From NCBI GenBank assembly GCA_905221605.1, contig CAJNDS010001802.1, positions 62,001 to 126,000 on the forward strand: 64,000 nt of DNA, written 5' to 3'. The translations under genes and the position numbers were made by a program. Every line of letters starts with the position of its first letter. Position 1 is the first letter of the stretch. The notes beneath the pieces were generated by a model. The model was given only the letters and a program-made list of their open reading frames with translations, was not told where the DNA came from and did no database searches. Below are positions 37,101 to 48,622 of this stretch, in pieces. Source of the stretch: Symbiodinium natans. Lineage: Eukaryota; Sar; Dinophyceae; Suessiales; Symbiodiniaceae.

Positions 37101-39960
37101 TCCGCTTGCGAATCAAGAAGTGAAGTAAGAACATGGCCCGGTTTGTGTTGCTGTTGGGTGCTGTTGGTCCCCTGAACGAAACACGTCTGAAACTCGGAGA
37201 CTTATGTCAGGCCTGCAGGAAGATGCCCAAAAGGTCACCATGCCAGGAGCCACCTGAAGAAGCGCCATGTGCAAAAACAGATCGCAGATAGGGGAGGAAA
37301 AAAGAACACCAGGACCTGTGGGGTGAGTGAGGAAGGAGCTTGTGGGGGAAGAGCGTGCGCGTTGTAGTCGTACGGCGTATGCCATACCAAGGGTTGTGTC
37401 TTCCATCCTGAGTTGTTGCCGCTAGCTACAGGGGAAGGCCTGAGCCATCACCAATGGCGGCGGTGACCATGGAGCCCCCGGAAATGAGGAGGAGCGCCAG
37501 GGTCAACAGCAGGTTGTTCCTGCAGCCGCACCTGACAGCTGAAGCCCCCATCAACTGTTGAGAACTTAAGGCCTAAGGTTCATGAAATCTTTGGCACCGG
37601 TGATTCGTGACTGTGGACAGCCAACGCACCCCCGAATCAAATCGGTGTCTATGCAACATGGCACAAGACAACTTGCATGCCCCAAGAAGTTGAGACAGCA
37701 CAAGCCACCATTGACTATCCAGCCCAACACGCGAGCTCAGTCAGGCGACCCAAGCAGACAGCTCCGCCCCAACTCGTCCACGCCACACAGGGCTGCCATG
37801 AAGAAGGCCAAGGGCACATTGAAGCCGTGCAGGGCTGTTTTCAGGGAACCTGGCGAGCGGAGTTCATGATAAGAGGCGGCCAAGTACGGCCCCCGTTTTT
37901 TACTGCCTCCGATTTTGTACATGGAGGAGTTGGTCAAGTTCCTCTCCAGCCCTGCCAGGACTGCGATCGCCATCACCTTGCCTTAGTGTTGTGGTTTTGA
38001 GATGTTCTGGGTGTGTTCCTGAATGCCTGGACTCAAGGGCCGGGGTGTACATACAACTATGCAGGACTTTCGGGTTGGCAGGCGCAAGCCTCAACCAGAT
38101 GGGGGCCACAGGTTTGCCCTTTTTCCACCTTATGTCCAATCCTGCAGAAAGTGCTCGGTGCCGAACTATCGCCCCGCGACCTCCCTCACCCCTCTCTGCC
38201 TGCTGCCTTGCTGCTGGAATGGACACGCAGATTCCGCATGCCTTTCCAGCAAGCGAGGGGCGCCACCAACGGCCAGCCGATGGCCAGGTTGGCAATGCAA
38301 GTCCTTGTCGTTGGGACTGCGGTTGGCTGCACAGGCTGTAGAAGAGACGAAAAGCTGATAGGCAAGATGTAAGGAACTGAAATGTTGCGCCGTGCAAAGC
38401 CTGACGAGCACGCGACCAAGTTTCAGCATGGACTTGTGCTTCTCGTGCTTGACAGCAACGACCTCAATGGTGAGGCTCCCAAATTCCATTCTGAGCCCAG
38501 CCTTCCAGCTCAAGGCCAGCGGCTACAGCAACGGCGCAGATGTACCATCCGATCGTCATTATCCACCACCTAGGCAAGGGTAGCTGCACACAGAATGAGC
38601 AAGTTGTGGGGATTGCTGGCCTGCAGCTTGCCTGTGCAACTGCAACAACAGCCCCCGAGTCTTGAGTTTGAAGCCTTCAACACTAGAGACTGGGACCACG
38701 CGAAACACCACAGCGAAGGTTGAAGCTCTTGAGATTCGGGGGAGCAAGAGCCCTAGACTTCTCAGGCTCCGTCTGCTTCAAAACCCACTTCCATAGCCTT
38801 TTCATATCAGACCTCGGCTACAAGAAGGAAGTGTTGACGTCAAGAGATGTTATCTCGAGGTCAGGATCCCACGTAATTCCAAGCTTGCCGTCAGGGTGCT
38901 GGGCACACTCTGTGCCCTCAAAACTTTTCGGTCTCCCTTGCCCCTTCCAGCGCCTGGTCAGGCTTCCTTCGTACGAGTTAAACAATGGGGCGCCTACCAC
39001 TGTTGCAAGCCCTGGCTCCAGAAATCTCCAAAGGTGCCCAAGCCTTCGGAGGCCGCGTAAGATCGCAGCGCCACGATCTGGGAGTGGGGCTCGGGCGTGC
39101 GCAGTTGAGCGTTGTATCAGGGGCTGGTGGGGATTCAGATTCCACCATTGCCTGCCCGACCCCTTGCTGCACAGAAAATCCAAGGCTTTCTGAGTCATGC
39201 ATCTGGCCTGGAAGCCCTAAGCATAAGCGACCTGAATTCTTTAAATCATCAGACATCCTGGAGCTCTCTCGGCCTTCGGTCGTTGTGCGGCTCGAGGGGG
39301 ACGGGGCGCCGAGGCTCCGCCGCGTCCACCCGAGCCAAAAAATGCTGAGGAGCCGATGAGGGCATGTTTGCTGCCGTCTAGGTCTATGGTTTTCAGCAAT
39401 GCGCAATGCGTGTAATGGCGAGGCAACTGCAATTGGCAATTGGGTTTTAAACAAGCCGAAAAACGATACACTAGCTCGCCTCAGAGGCATATCTCGCAAG
39501 GTGGCATGGCCATGAAGGCACGCATGCAGGGCCTCCTACCACGAAGAGACTGCCGTCCAGGACCTGAGGGTTCGAAAGGCCATCACCCGCTTGGCAATCC
39601 CGAGCAGTCGTAGGAACCCGACAGCTGCGGCGGAGTGGGCCCTGCGCTGGACCAAAGACGGCGCCTTCTCATAATGGTAACCGCCAAGAAAGCCAAGAAT
39701 GCTCACGGGTGTTTTGTTGTCGTTGGTTCTGAGATTCCCACCGGCTGCCAGTGATGATCACTGCCTTGGATGGACCTGCGAAGTCGTCAGAAACGAGTAT
39801 GAGTATGCCTGCTCACACCCAAAAATAGATTCGTAGGTGCAGCTGACTGTAGGAATCTGCGGGGTTATTCTGAAGTACATGCATGGATTGGGGAACGTGT
39901 CCCCAGGCCAGCCACTAACAATGAATGACATCGAATAACGACTTGCAACGAAGCGCGGAC
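37101..39960. other. possible minus-strand exons, unassigned
   Basis: Minus-strand open stretches at 37737-37976 (KTALHGFNVPLAFFMAALCG), 38380-38513 (GSLTIEVVAVKHEKHKSMLK) and 38818-38905 (DGKLGITWDPDLEITSLDV) have protein-like composition. None matches a family I know and no junctions were fixed. The segment at 38978-39499 is open in several frames at once, so it gives no information. Confidence 0.35.
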
Positions 39961-39964
39961 CTGG

Positions 39965-40824
39965 GCAACTTCTCACAGCTCTGAAGTGTTTCGGTGTCCC
40001 CACAGCCACCCATGACAAACACCTGGCGGCGGGCTGTGAACTCGTTGTTGCTGGACGCACAACCCTGATGGCTCGTGATCTGCCTCACTTCGGAGCTGAC
40101 GCGCGGCCGCGCCCCAACGAGGGACCGTCAAGGCTGGCCTTTCGTATGGCAACCGGCAGCAGGCATAGGAACGACTGCACGGATGCATGTATTTCTCTAG
40201 GTTGCGGGATGTTGCAGGTATGGGGGGCGGGGGGGGCGAGGTGTTTGCGGGTGTTTACACGACCAACATCCAACAATCTTGGCTCCTTGAGTACATCGTA
40301 CGATGACTGATGACACTCCCATATTCAATGAGCTTGCAATTTTCCGTCTTTATGCCAGAGCTGAAGGCTCTGAGATGGCGACGCGCTTCTCCACATGTTT
40401 GTCTCCACACAGTACCTGATCGGTTCAAAGTTCACAAACCTCTCCTTCAAGCACCGGTCACGGCTGAAAGTGCGAATCTCGAGTATTCACAGGCGCACTG
40501 CTCCACCGAAGCAAGGGTTCGGTTCCCATCCTGACACATCGACTTGGCGCATAGAGACCGTCTCAAACAGGAGCCCAACCAAGCTGCTGGCACAAAGAAT
40601 AATACAAGGCCTCCCTCGCTGCTCTCTTACGCTCAGCTGATGATGACGGATGTTTCTAGCATTTTTGAGAACTAGCACATACCAGCACAGGCCTGCGGGC
40701 GATCACTCCCCAAAGCGTGGATTTGAAGTGGCTGCTAGAACTCCAGGAACATGCAGCAAAAAGTTCCTGGCCTTCCCACCTATGACGTACACCACGCCGG
40801 CGCTGCACACGACGGCGGCATGCC
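39965..40824 (-). CDS. kelch-repeat protein, partial
   Basis: Four short minus-strand exons, each after an AG-G acceptor, spell successive parts of kelch blades (beta-propeller, protein-binding). Exon from 40824 reads AAVVCSAGVVYVIGGK with the diagnostic double glycine. Exon from 40530 continues DGNRTLASVEQC. Exon from 40415 gives YCVETNMWRSASP, the expected tyrosine-to-tryptophan spacing of the blade. Exon 40022 to about 39965 starts the next blade, VFVMGGCGDTETLQSCEKL. The first intron probably starts GC, just after GGK. Earlier and later blades were not found, though the region down to 39.2 kb could hold more. No BTB or other partner domain was seen, so the role cannot be narrowed. Confidence 0.75.
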
Positions 40825-41572
40825 CTGATGGTCTTGCTCAAGTGGCACCAAGATGCTTCCGGCACATGTCACAGCTCCACACACCCTTGTGCCTCATGTT
40901 GGGTTGATGTTAGACTGTTGGACACTCCTTGGTGGGGTGCCCTGTAAGGCGGTCAAGTTTGCCCGCCTATTCAGCAGCTTGCGATGTGTGCAGGTCCCCC
41001 AGAGCAGGTGGCTTTCTTAACTACTCCCCGGTCAGCTTACTAACTCCTTTCTTAGGGGTGACCGTTTAATGAGGGCCCTGGCCTTCCAACTGTCCCTAGC
41101 ACATGACAGAGGGTCCAACAAGTGGCTTGCGGCCCGAGGGACCTTCACATTTAGAATTTAGAAGGGTCTTCAGAGAAAATTTTGTTCGCGTTTTTTCGGC
41201 ATTTCCAGGCATTTCTGGCACCTCTAGGCTCCAGAAGTGAAGGGCCAGTGTCCCAGGAGCCGCGCCGTGGGTCAAAGACCTGTGCAGCTCAAGGCGACAA
41301 GGGGCAGCCGCGCATGTTCGTTTCAGCTATCTACGCACAACCCTGACCCCACCGACCGGACGATTGAAATGAGCCTCTGTTGACGACATGCTCCGGGCAG
41401 GATTGGTGGAGATTCCGCCCATCACCAGCACCCGCGAGGGGAACCTGAACATACAAATACTCCACACTGGCTCCAGATCTGACATCCCAGGAAGAAAGGA
41501 AAAAAACGAAGACCCATGAAGCTTTCCCGCGCATGCCAGGGAGCCACTGGCGGAAGGCAAATGCCGCGTCCT

Positions 41573-42205
41573 TCACTCCCCGCGACAGCTCCGAGCAAGT
41601 GAAGGCGGTGGCCACGGCCGTGCGGAAGCCGGCCTGAGCTCAGGGCAAGCCGTGGAATCGTGGAACCCGTGCAGATCCCATCGCAAGCAAGGTGCCGCTT
41701 GCAGCAGTGATGCCAGGGAATCCCAAGAGCGAAAAGTGGCTGCAAAGGTGATGGAAGGGCCGAGCTGTGGCTCCATCTCCACCTGTGGCTCCATCTCCTC
41801 CTCCTGCTCTTCCTGCTCAATGCCCTCCTCTTCAACCACGTCGTCTAGCAAGTCGATTGCGTCGACGCAGACATCCCTGCCTTGCTTCGGATGCGACTGC
41901 CCGGACGGACTCTCCCTGAGCTGGGGCATAGCTTTGGCCAACCTCTTGGACAGCGGCTCGGCTACTGGTGCCGTTGCCCCTGCGTTTGCAGGAGTAGCAG
42001 ACTTCACAGAATCCAGAGAAGGCCGGCCATTGATAGAACGTCCTGCGATTTCAGGGGCCTCAGCCTCGGGCACCACGCGTCCTTCCAAGCCTTGCAGCTG
42101 CTGTTCCAGCTGCGTGTGTCTTGCAAGGAGTCGTTGAATGTCAAGGGCTTGTTCTTCAATGGCCGCTCGCAACTGCTGGACGGCCGTCAGGGTTTCGTCC
42201 GCCAT
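41573..42205 (-). CDS. coiled-coil and acidic-region protein, unknown
   Basis: A single open minus-strand frame. I prefer the Met at 42205 (MADETLTAVQQLRAAIEEQ) because an unbroken heptad pattern starts there and runs for about 45 residues; an upstream in-frame Met lies at 42241. A low-complexity middle section follows, then a strongly acidic stretch near residues 125-155 (DLLDDVVEEEGIEQEEQ). The frame ends at 41573, but neighbouring frames stay open downstream. The layout of a short N-terminal coiled coil plus charged spacer is seen in retrotransposon gag-like proteins of dinoflagellates as well as in host proteins. No nucleic-acid-binding knuckle was seen. Function is unknown. Confidence 0.5.
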   Translation of the reverse strand: MADETLTAVQQLRAAIEEQALDIQRLLARHTQLEQQLQGLEGRVVPEAEAPEIAGRSINGRPSLDSVKSATPANAGATAPVAEPLSKRLAKAMPQLRESPSGQSHPKQGRDVCVDAIDLLDDVVEEEGIEQEEQEEEMEPQVEMEPQLGPSITFAATFRSWDSLASLLQAAPCLRWDLHGFHDSTACPELRPASARPWPPPSLARSCRGE

Positions 42206-42660
42206 TGCTTCGCGAGGATGCGAACAGATTGTTGGTTTCAACGGGGTTGTGCGGGAGTTGCTGGAGAAGGCTCACTAGCCTGGCTGGCTACGAGGGGTTG
42301 TTTCATGTTGCTTTTTCGTGTCGTCGGCGTGCTTTGCTCGTCTCTGTTCCGGCCGGGGCGGGAAACTGGGTTACTTGTGGTTCCCTGCGCGTCACATGAG
42401 TCTTTGTAGGTAGGTTAGTTCTGCCACGGCTTAGCTGTGTTTGTTCGGAAAAAAGCGTCACATGAGTCTACACTTTGCATACGACAAGGCTCGTCATGGC
42501 CCATGCAAGAGAAGCTCGCAGATTGAAGCTCAAAGTCGAGTTGTCAACTTCCCCTGATTTTGTCGCATGACTCATCCGGGCGCGGCAAACTCTGGGAAGG
42601 CGTGCCTCGGCTCAACGGGGCGACAATAAGAGGTGGCATGACGCCCATGTTTTTGGATGT

Positions 42661-42745
42661 TCCCCCTAAAAAACTAACAATCCTTAATAGGGATTATAGT
42701 ACGCCCTGTTATGATCCCTATTAAGGACTGTTAGTATAAGGGGGA
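42661..42745. repeat. 85 bp near-palindrome, MITE-like
   Basis: Left arm 42661-42694 (TCCCCCTAAAAAACTAAC then AATCCTTAATAGGGAT) pairs with right arm 42714-42745 with few mismatches, leaving a loop of about 19 bases. Such foldback segments are typical of the smallest miniature inverted-repeat elements. No target duplication was identified with confidence. Confidence 0.75.
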
Positions 42746-44902
42746 AGATCCCAAATAATCCCAACCCATATTATGGAACCGCAAGGAACACTTCCGCCAC
42801 ATAACGCCACCATTTTTCACAAGATGCGAGCACCAGCCAACGTGGCAAACGAGTAAATCGTTTTCCAACGCAGTGCTGCAAACAAACATGGCAAATTCCA
42901 AGCTCCTTCTGTGCGACCTGGTCACACGTAGCCGAGACAGTCCTCCGGATGTGACCTGAGTGTTGCAATCTTGCATGCATTGGGCAAGCCGATTCCATTC
43001 ACTCCGACTGCCTAAGAAAACCACAGGCCATAGTGGCGACTTCACATAGCTGCACCACTCCAATGACGGACATGCTCCACCCATTTCCCCTGTATATCAG
43101 GACAAAAAGCATCTCCGAAAATGAGCAGTCCATGGGTCTTCGCAAGGCTGGCGGGACCTGCAGGCGAACAAGCGCACAGGCAGAGCATGAAATGCTTGCA
43201 GCATTTCGTGAACCTTGTGAAGCCAGGTGAAGAAGACAGTGTCTTGGCATGTGGGCGGTTCCCGCTAAAGTATGGTCCTTCATCTACGGTACTGCCGTAT
43301 TTGCCTTGGTAAAATCTCCGTGGTGGGCTTCGTGCCGCGAAGAAGTCCTGGGATCCTTGCAGACGGCCCTGTGGCCAACATATCTCCACGAAGGACTGAC
43401 TCTGTCATGCTCTTCCCATCCCTTCCCCTCTCCTGCGCCATAGCAGCCGCTTCAGGGCCTCCGTGAGCGCAGCTTTCAGGGCCGACGGAGGTTGAAAAAG
43501 CTCAGGCTCGCCCTCTGAGGGCTGGACCGGTCTCACCCCGCGGCTCGCTCAGCAGCCAGTCCTCCAGCGGACTCATGGCCACCTTCACAGATGTGAAACT
43601 AAGGTGACATTTGGTGAACTACAGCACTGCATGGCCAGAGGAGACCAGGATAACAGTGGAGAAGCTATCACTGACCGGGTGCTGCTCTGCAGCCACAAGT
43701 AGTCACAAGTGATGCTGGCCTGCAGGTAGCAGGCCGAGAGGATTTTCATGTTGGTCTGTTTCCACTTGCCTTGGCACTGGCATGTATCGGCTGTATCGTA
43801 AGGGACGGGTATAGTTTCAGTTTTCACAGGCACGTGGAAAGCCAGAAACCGCCATCTCGAGTTTCCTGGCACAAGACAATCTATGCTGCTGCGGAGCGTG
43901 GAAGATGGCGGACCTGCCTTGCAAGGGAGACGGACACCAAATTGGAGCTCTTGTGGCCCAAGAACCAGTTTGCAAAGCTCTCTACTTGGCTCCATGGTCA
44001 AATCATCCGAATGCGACGCGGACGCAACAGAACTGCCACGTAAACAACCTCTCGTAGAGCCCCAGAAGGGAAGGGGGACCCGTAAAGAGGCCATTTAGAT
44101 TATTGGGATAGAAAGCAATGTCAATATGTATCATACCTATGAGTCTATGAGGCCTTGGATTCCTCTTTTTGAATCCTGGGGTCCCGCAAAGCGAAACAGA
44201 CCGCGGGCTCCAATGAGCGTGCTTTCGTGCCATGCGCTTCACATCGGTAGGGATTAGCGACATGATTCGCCGAGGTCTGGCCGCATGTTGCGCAGGAGCT
44301 AGCTGAACCACACCCCCACACCACAGGCTGAGGCACTATTAGTGGCAGGTGTTTGCGCCCAACCAGCAATGCACTTTTTTGAGTCTGCAGCATTCTCAAC
44401 TAGGTGCTTGTCAAGATTCATGTTCAACATGTCCAGCTGAGCGGCTTCTTCATCAGCTTCAGGATGAGCCGATGCACAGGAGAGCCGACCGACTTATTTA
44501 GTCCTGAGGCGCTGAGATCGCTTCGGGAAGGTACATCGCTGTAACCCCTCGCAGTCCATTTACAAAGACTGAGAGCCCTGCGCTTCAGAATGAAGGAGGC
44601 CCGATATTGAACCAGATACTTTCGGATCCGGTCAGGGCCTCAGTGAGGCTGCCAAGCAATGCTTGCCCAAGGGTGAGGCGCCTGTCGAAGCCTCCTTTTC
44701 CGATGTTCCACAGCAAGTGAAAAGCAAATGAAAAGGGTGCAATCTTGCATTACCATATTAACTGCAATCTTCATGAAGCCAGTCCTCTAATCCGAATGCA
44801 GGCGGAACAGTGGCAAGATGAAGCAAAGCCCTCGACCGCACCCCACGTCTTGGAAATGCATGCCGCCCACGTCCCCATAGCACTCTCGCCGAGCGGCAGG
44901 TC
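42746..44902. other. unassigned, weak minus-strand coding signal
   Basis: Minus-strand frames at 42771-43084, 43042-43389 and 43585-44094 are open with plausible composition (for example KTHGLLIFGDAFCPDIQGKW and GNSRWRFLAFHVPVKTET). They overlap in different frames, and no motif or junction allows a choice. Confidence 0.3.
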
Positions 44903-45436
44903 TTGCAAAGCATGTGGAGAAGCTCCAGCAGGCGAGCGTTGCCGCACTCCTGGCAAGGCCATTGTTGGCAAGAACCTGAAGATGAAGAGGCGTGCCCATT
45001 GAAAGGTTCGTATCGGTGGAGCTGCGACTTGGGGCACCTGCTGTCGCGTAGTGAGTGGCTAGTCGAGCAGAAGTTCAACATGGACCCCGGCTATGCAAAA
45101 CAGCTGGAGCAGTCGACCCAAATCCTCGACGTTTTATGGAAATATATGGAAATACAAACCCTTAGAATGGCCTCGCGGTATTTCGAAGATAGGGGGAAGT
45201 GCGCACCTGAAGAGCTGCTGTCGATGAGCTCATTGCCTACTGGTAGCTTGTGGGGTCCGGACTTCCCATGGCAGGCCGAAGGCATGGCAACACCTCTGCA
45301 GGCCAAGGGACAAGGCAACGAAACGAATGTGTGGAAAGGGGAACCATCTACATGCACCAAGCTCAACGCCGGCGTGGGTGGGGCTGCCTCTGGCGGAGGA
45401 TCCTGCACGTTGGATCACATTGAGGGCAGCCCCTAG
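44903..45436 (+). CDS. possible plus-strand open frame, unknown
   Basis: From about 45030 the plus strand reads a stretch with coding-like composition (RSEWLVEQKFNMDPGYAKQL and QILDVLWKYMEIQTLRMAS, then EELLSMSSLPTGSLWGPDF) and no simple repeats. If real it would be the only plus-strand gene in the window. The first 40 residues look non-coding, so any true start is later or in another exon. The opposite strand is also open here. No family is recognised. Confidence 0.25.
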   Translation: MQSMWRSSSRRALPHSWQGHCWQEPEDEEACPLKGSYRWSCDLGHLLSRSEWLVEQKFNMDPGYAKQLEQSTQILDVLWKYMEIQTLRMASRYFEDRGKCAPEELLSMSSLPTGSLWGPDFPWQAEGMATPLQAKGQGNETNVWKGEPSTCTKLNAGVGGAASGGGSCTLDHIEGSP

Positions 45437-45654
45437 CAGAAGAGGACTTAGAACAGCCTCGCGAAAGTAAGGTGAACAGTCAGCTTCAATGACACTCCAA
45501 CCAAGAACCTACGAAACGCATGGCCACATGCCCCGTCCGTGTTCAAGACCTTCAACACCACGATAGCCCCTCACAAAGGCACAGGCGCAGGTGCGGCGCG
45601 AAGTGACACGGGTGCTGGGAGAATAGCCGTTCAGTCCAACGCCACGGTGGTCAG

Positions 45655-46782
45655 CTAAGACTTGGGTGAGAATCGCATAGTCCTGGCAAGCTTGAGTGCA
45701 TCCTGAGGGCTGTGAGGAAGGCTCAATCTCGAACAAAAGAGTGTCACCGATAATCTCCACACCCACTCCTCCGGGTCATACCGTCGGGCCGACTTGATCA
45801 GCAGCAATAGAATACCTGCAATTTCACAGGACGCGTGCCTGACGCCGGCTCGTCTCCGTCCACCAAAGAAAGCGATTCCAAGAAACACAGCTGCAGCATC
45901 AAGCTGAATAAATGCAGGGCAACACCCGAAATCATCTGAAGTACATTGCCCGGCCTCCCGCGCCACAAGCAAGGAGCTGTCGATGTCGGAGGTCCTGATC
46001 CAATGCGCATGGAGGCGTTGTGGCCGGGTTTTGTCTAGCTCTGGCCTAAAGTTCTCCAAAGTACACGAGAAACGCAACCAACCGGTCTTGTCACGTCTCA
46101 TGTCTGGTATGTCCGAAATAGCCAGCTGGCTCCCAGAAGAGTTTTCCTGCTCTCTCACTTGCTGGGATGTTTGGGATGTCGAGACCTCCACCAGATCTGC
46201 AGTGTCCGGCTCCCCAGAGTACGGCAGGCCCTGAAATGCTGTCCAGGCAAGAGCAGGAAGCATCGAAAGAGACATGGCTGAATGACCACCTCCCCCCCTT
46301 CCCGTCCCGCCCTCCCTCTATTCATGCCGCCTTGGATACTCCTGAATATTGAGGGCTGTCGCACTGATCAATCTGCGTGCGGCCTCGTGCATGTCAGCGG
46401 CACGTCGCTCCCGCCACAGATCCAGGACATCACAGCTGTTGATGACTTCCGTGCAAACGCCTCGGAACTCTAAGAAGCATGTGAGTGCATGCGTCTGTCT
46501 CGCCTGCATGCTGCTGTGCTTTGTCCACACCTACCCACCGGGCCCCGAAAAGTTAACACCAAGGAACACCGAGGTCAAAAGCACATCCAGCGCCTACCTG
46601 CCCCTGGTATGTGGCTCTAAGAAAATGACTATCCCGTGCACGTGTTGTTCAAGGCCCGTGCTGGAGTTCAGCACAAGCCTCATCAGCATCACCATGAGCT
46701 CTGCCAGTGAGGGGAGCAAGGCCAAAAACAACCTGCTTCGTGTCGATAGGAAACAACTCCCAAGCCGAACCAAGGATGGCAT
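45655..46782 (-). CDS. multi-exon gene, function unknown
   Basis: Three minus-strand stretches in series look coding. About 46780-46612 contains RLFLALLPSLAELMVMLMRL and GLEQHVHGIVIFLEPHT. About 46495-46335 contains TCFLEFRGVCTEVINSCDVL and WRERRAADMHEAARRL. 46275-45655 is open for 206 codons and contains KTGWLRFSCTLENFRPELDK, AAAVFLGIAFFGGRRRAG and ARRYDPEEWVWRLSVTLF. Hydrophobic patches in the first and third stretches could be membrane segments. No family is recognised and the exact splice sites were not fixed. Confidence 0.4.
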
Positions 46783-47883
46783 GCTACCATCAACCTAGAG
46801 GCACTGTCACAGCTGTTCCCATCCACATCTCACAAGACATGGCCTCACGCAAATCTCTGCTGAGATCGGTGTTTGGGGGGGGGAGGGGGGTCGTCATGCG
46901 TTGGTGCGAATGTGCTTGATTCGTCTGCACAGCGATGTTGTACTGTCGTACAGCCCATCAGATGCGTCGTGATGCTTTCGTGTGGCAGCCTTGCGGCCCT
47001 TGCGGCTGTCGATCTGACTGGCACATTGGCCGACGGCAAGGCTGCCATCACCATCACGGCTGTCACCGCTTGTGCTGCGCAAGTATCCCTGACATTTCAG
47101 TTGGCCTTGGCTAATGCATGTGCCAACACTTGGCGCACTCGCTGCCGCGGCTAAAATTGCGGCACCTGTTCTGGCCCAGTCAGATTCTCTTCTTTGAATG
47201 CTTGAAGTTGAGGAAACTGGGCACAACACAAACCCGAACTCTTGCCGATGGCGCGCCTTTGCCACACCACAGGCGGAGGATGTGAAGACGACCCTGGCGC
47301 AGACGCAGCGTAAGCAGTTTGCCCGGCGTATGTAAAACACATCTGGCTTGGGGTTCTTGCCGCCACCCCATGTTGTAGAACAAATGCTGAAGGTCTTGTC
47401 ACTGGTTCGATCTCTTGACAAGCTCTGCACTCTACACCGCTGGTCCTTTGATCATCTTTGATTCCGACCTCTGTCTCGCATTGCCTTGCTGCTATCCCCA
47501 GAGCCTTCGGCAAAACCAGTAGTGCATGAGGACGCCTGGCAACCACAAAAGGCTCGCAACATCCTTCTGCAGTCTTCTGCTGATGCCACAGGATGCCACG
47601 AATGTCTGATTGCCAATGCTGGACTAGGACGCAGCACAACGCAAGGGTTTCCAAATTTCAGGATAGGAGTCAGGTCGAACTAGTAGAGGGCGGGGTGGGC
47701 GACGGGGCATGAAGATGGCCCGTTGCATGCTATTCGGCTATAGCCAGCAACCACGGTGCACAACAGCGCCCGCCAACCTCTGAGATGTTCGGATGCTCGG
47801 CTGCCCCAAGAGGCACCTAGTAAGTAGAATCAAGCCCAGCATCGGGCTTAAGGCACTTGACGGCCAAAGTGTAGGTGCAAGAC
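46783..47883. other. ambiguous open frames
   Basis: The minus strand is open in three frames over 47151-47430 and the plus strand is open over 46873-47154 with an alanine-rich protein-like run. These contradict each other, and none has a motif. A G-rich run lies at 46875-46888. Confidence 0.3.
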
Positions 47884-47965
47884 AACCCTAAACCCTAAAC
47901 CCTAAACCCTAAACCCTAAACCCTAAACCCTAAACCCTAAACCCTAAACCCTAAACCCTAAACCC
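47884..47965. repeat. perfect interstitial CCCTAAA telomere array
   Basis: Eighty-two bases, about 11.7 perfect copies of CCCTAAA, with a single C insertion at the right edge. The unit is the plant-type telomere repeat reported for dinoflagellates. The lack of mutations contrasts with the worn array at 6.9 kb. Confidence 0.97.
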
Positions 47966-48064
47966 CAAGTGCAGTGGAGATCTGGCCTCCGTAGCTGCGG
48001 ACGAGGACCGGGCCGAGCCTGGCCAGCCTGGCACCCAGGGGCCAGGGGCCACAAGCCAGGAGCC

Positions 48065-48190
48065 GCAGAGGCTCCAATACCCCTTAATTAAGGGACATAT
48101 ATCATATATTATATATTCCTTAAACCATATAAGGAACCCTCTTTTTTCTTTAAAGAAGATTCTTTAATTCAGGGGTATTGGGGTCTCTGC
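48065..48190. mobile_element. 126 bp inverted-repeat element (MITE-like)
   Basis: The left end GCAGAGGCTCCAATACCCCT and the right end, read on the other strand, GCAGAGACCCCAATACCCCT, agree at 18 of 20 positions; the match continues through AATTAA. The interior is AT-rich with ATATAT and TTTAAAGAAGATTCTTTAA palindromes. It has no coding capacity, consistent with a non-autonomous element. No clear target duplication was found next to it. Confidence 0.75.
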
Positions 48191-48622
48191 GACCTTGGTT
48201 CTGGAGATTTCTGGAGTGACTCGGCCAGCCCCGACGCTGCCCTAGCTTTTTCCTGCCACGCTCGTCAGCATCCATCCTGTTCCAGAATTGGAAAGTCTTG
48301 GAACCGGGCTCAATTTTGTGAAACTTCGAGTCCGGCCGAAGACCAGCACATACTCAGCACATACACACATACAGTCAATCTCGGGTGGAACCCTTGGTCT
48401 GAAGATTCAGCCCATCAAGGACCGTGCTCAACAAGGGGTCCTGCCTCAAGAGGCCCGTTACACTACGACATCGAAGAATGTGAGCCTAGACTGAACTCAG
48501 TGGCCAAGTTCCATAGGACTCTGAAGATCCATTTCTGGTTCATAAGCTATCATAAGCTGCCTGTGGTTCGAGCGCTGTTGTTTTCAACTCTGTCCACCCC
48601 GAAACTTTCCAAGCTCCCCGGC

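Noticed and set aside
46873-47154. Plus-strand alanine-rich protein
   Set aside because: The G-rich start is a homopolymer run, and the minus strand is also open; no independent support.
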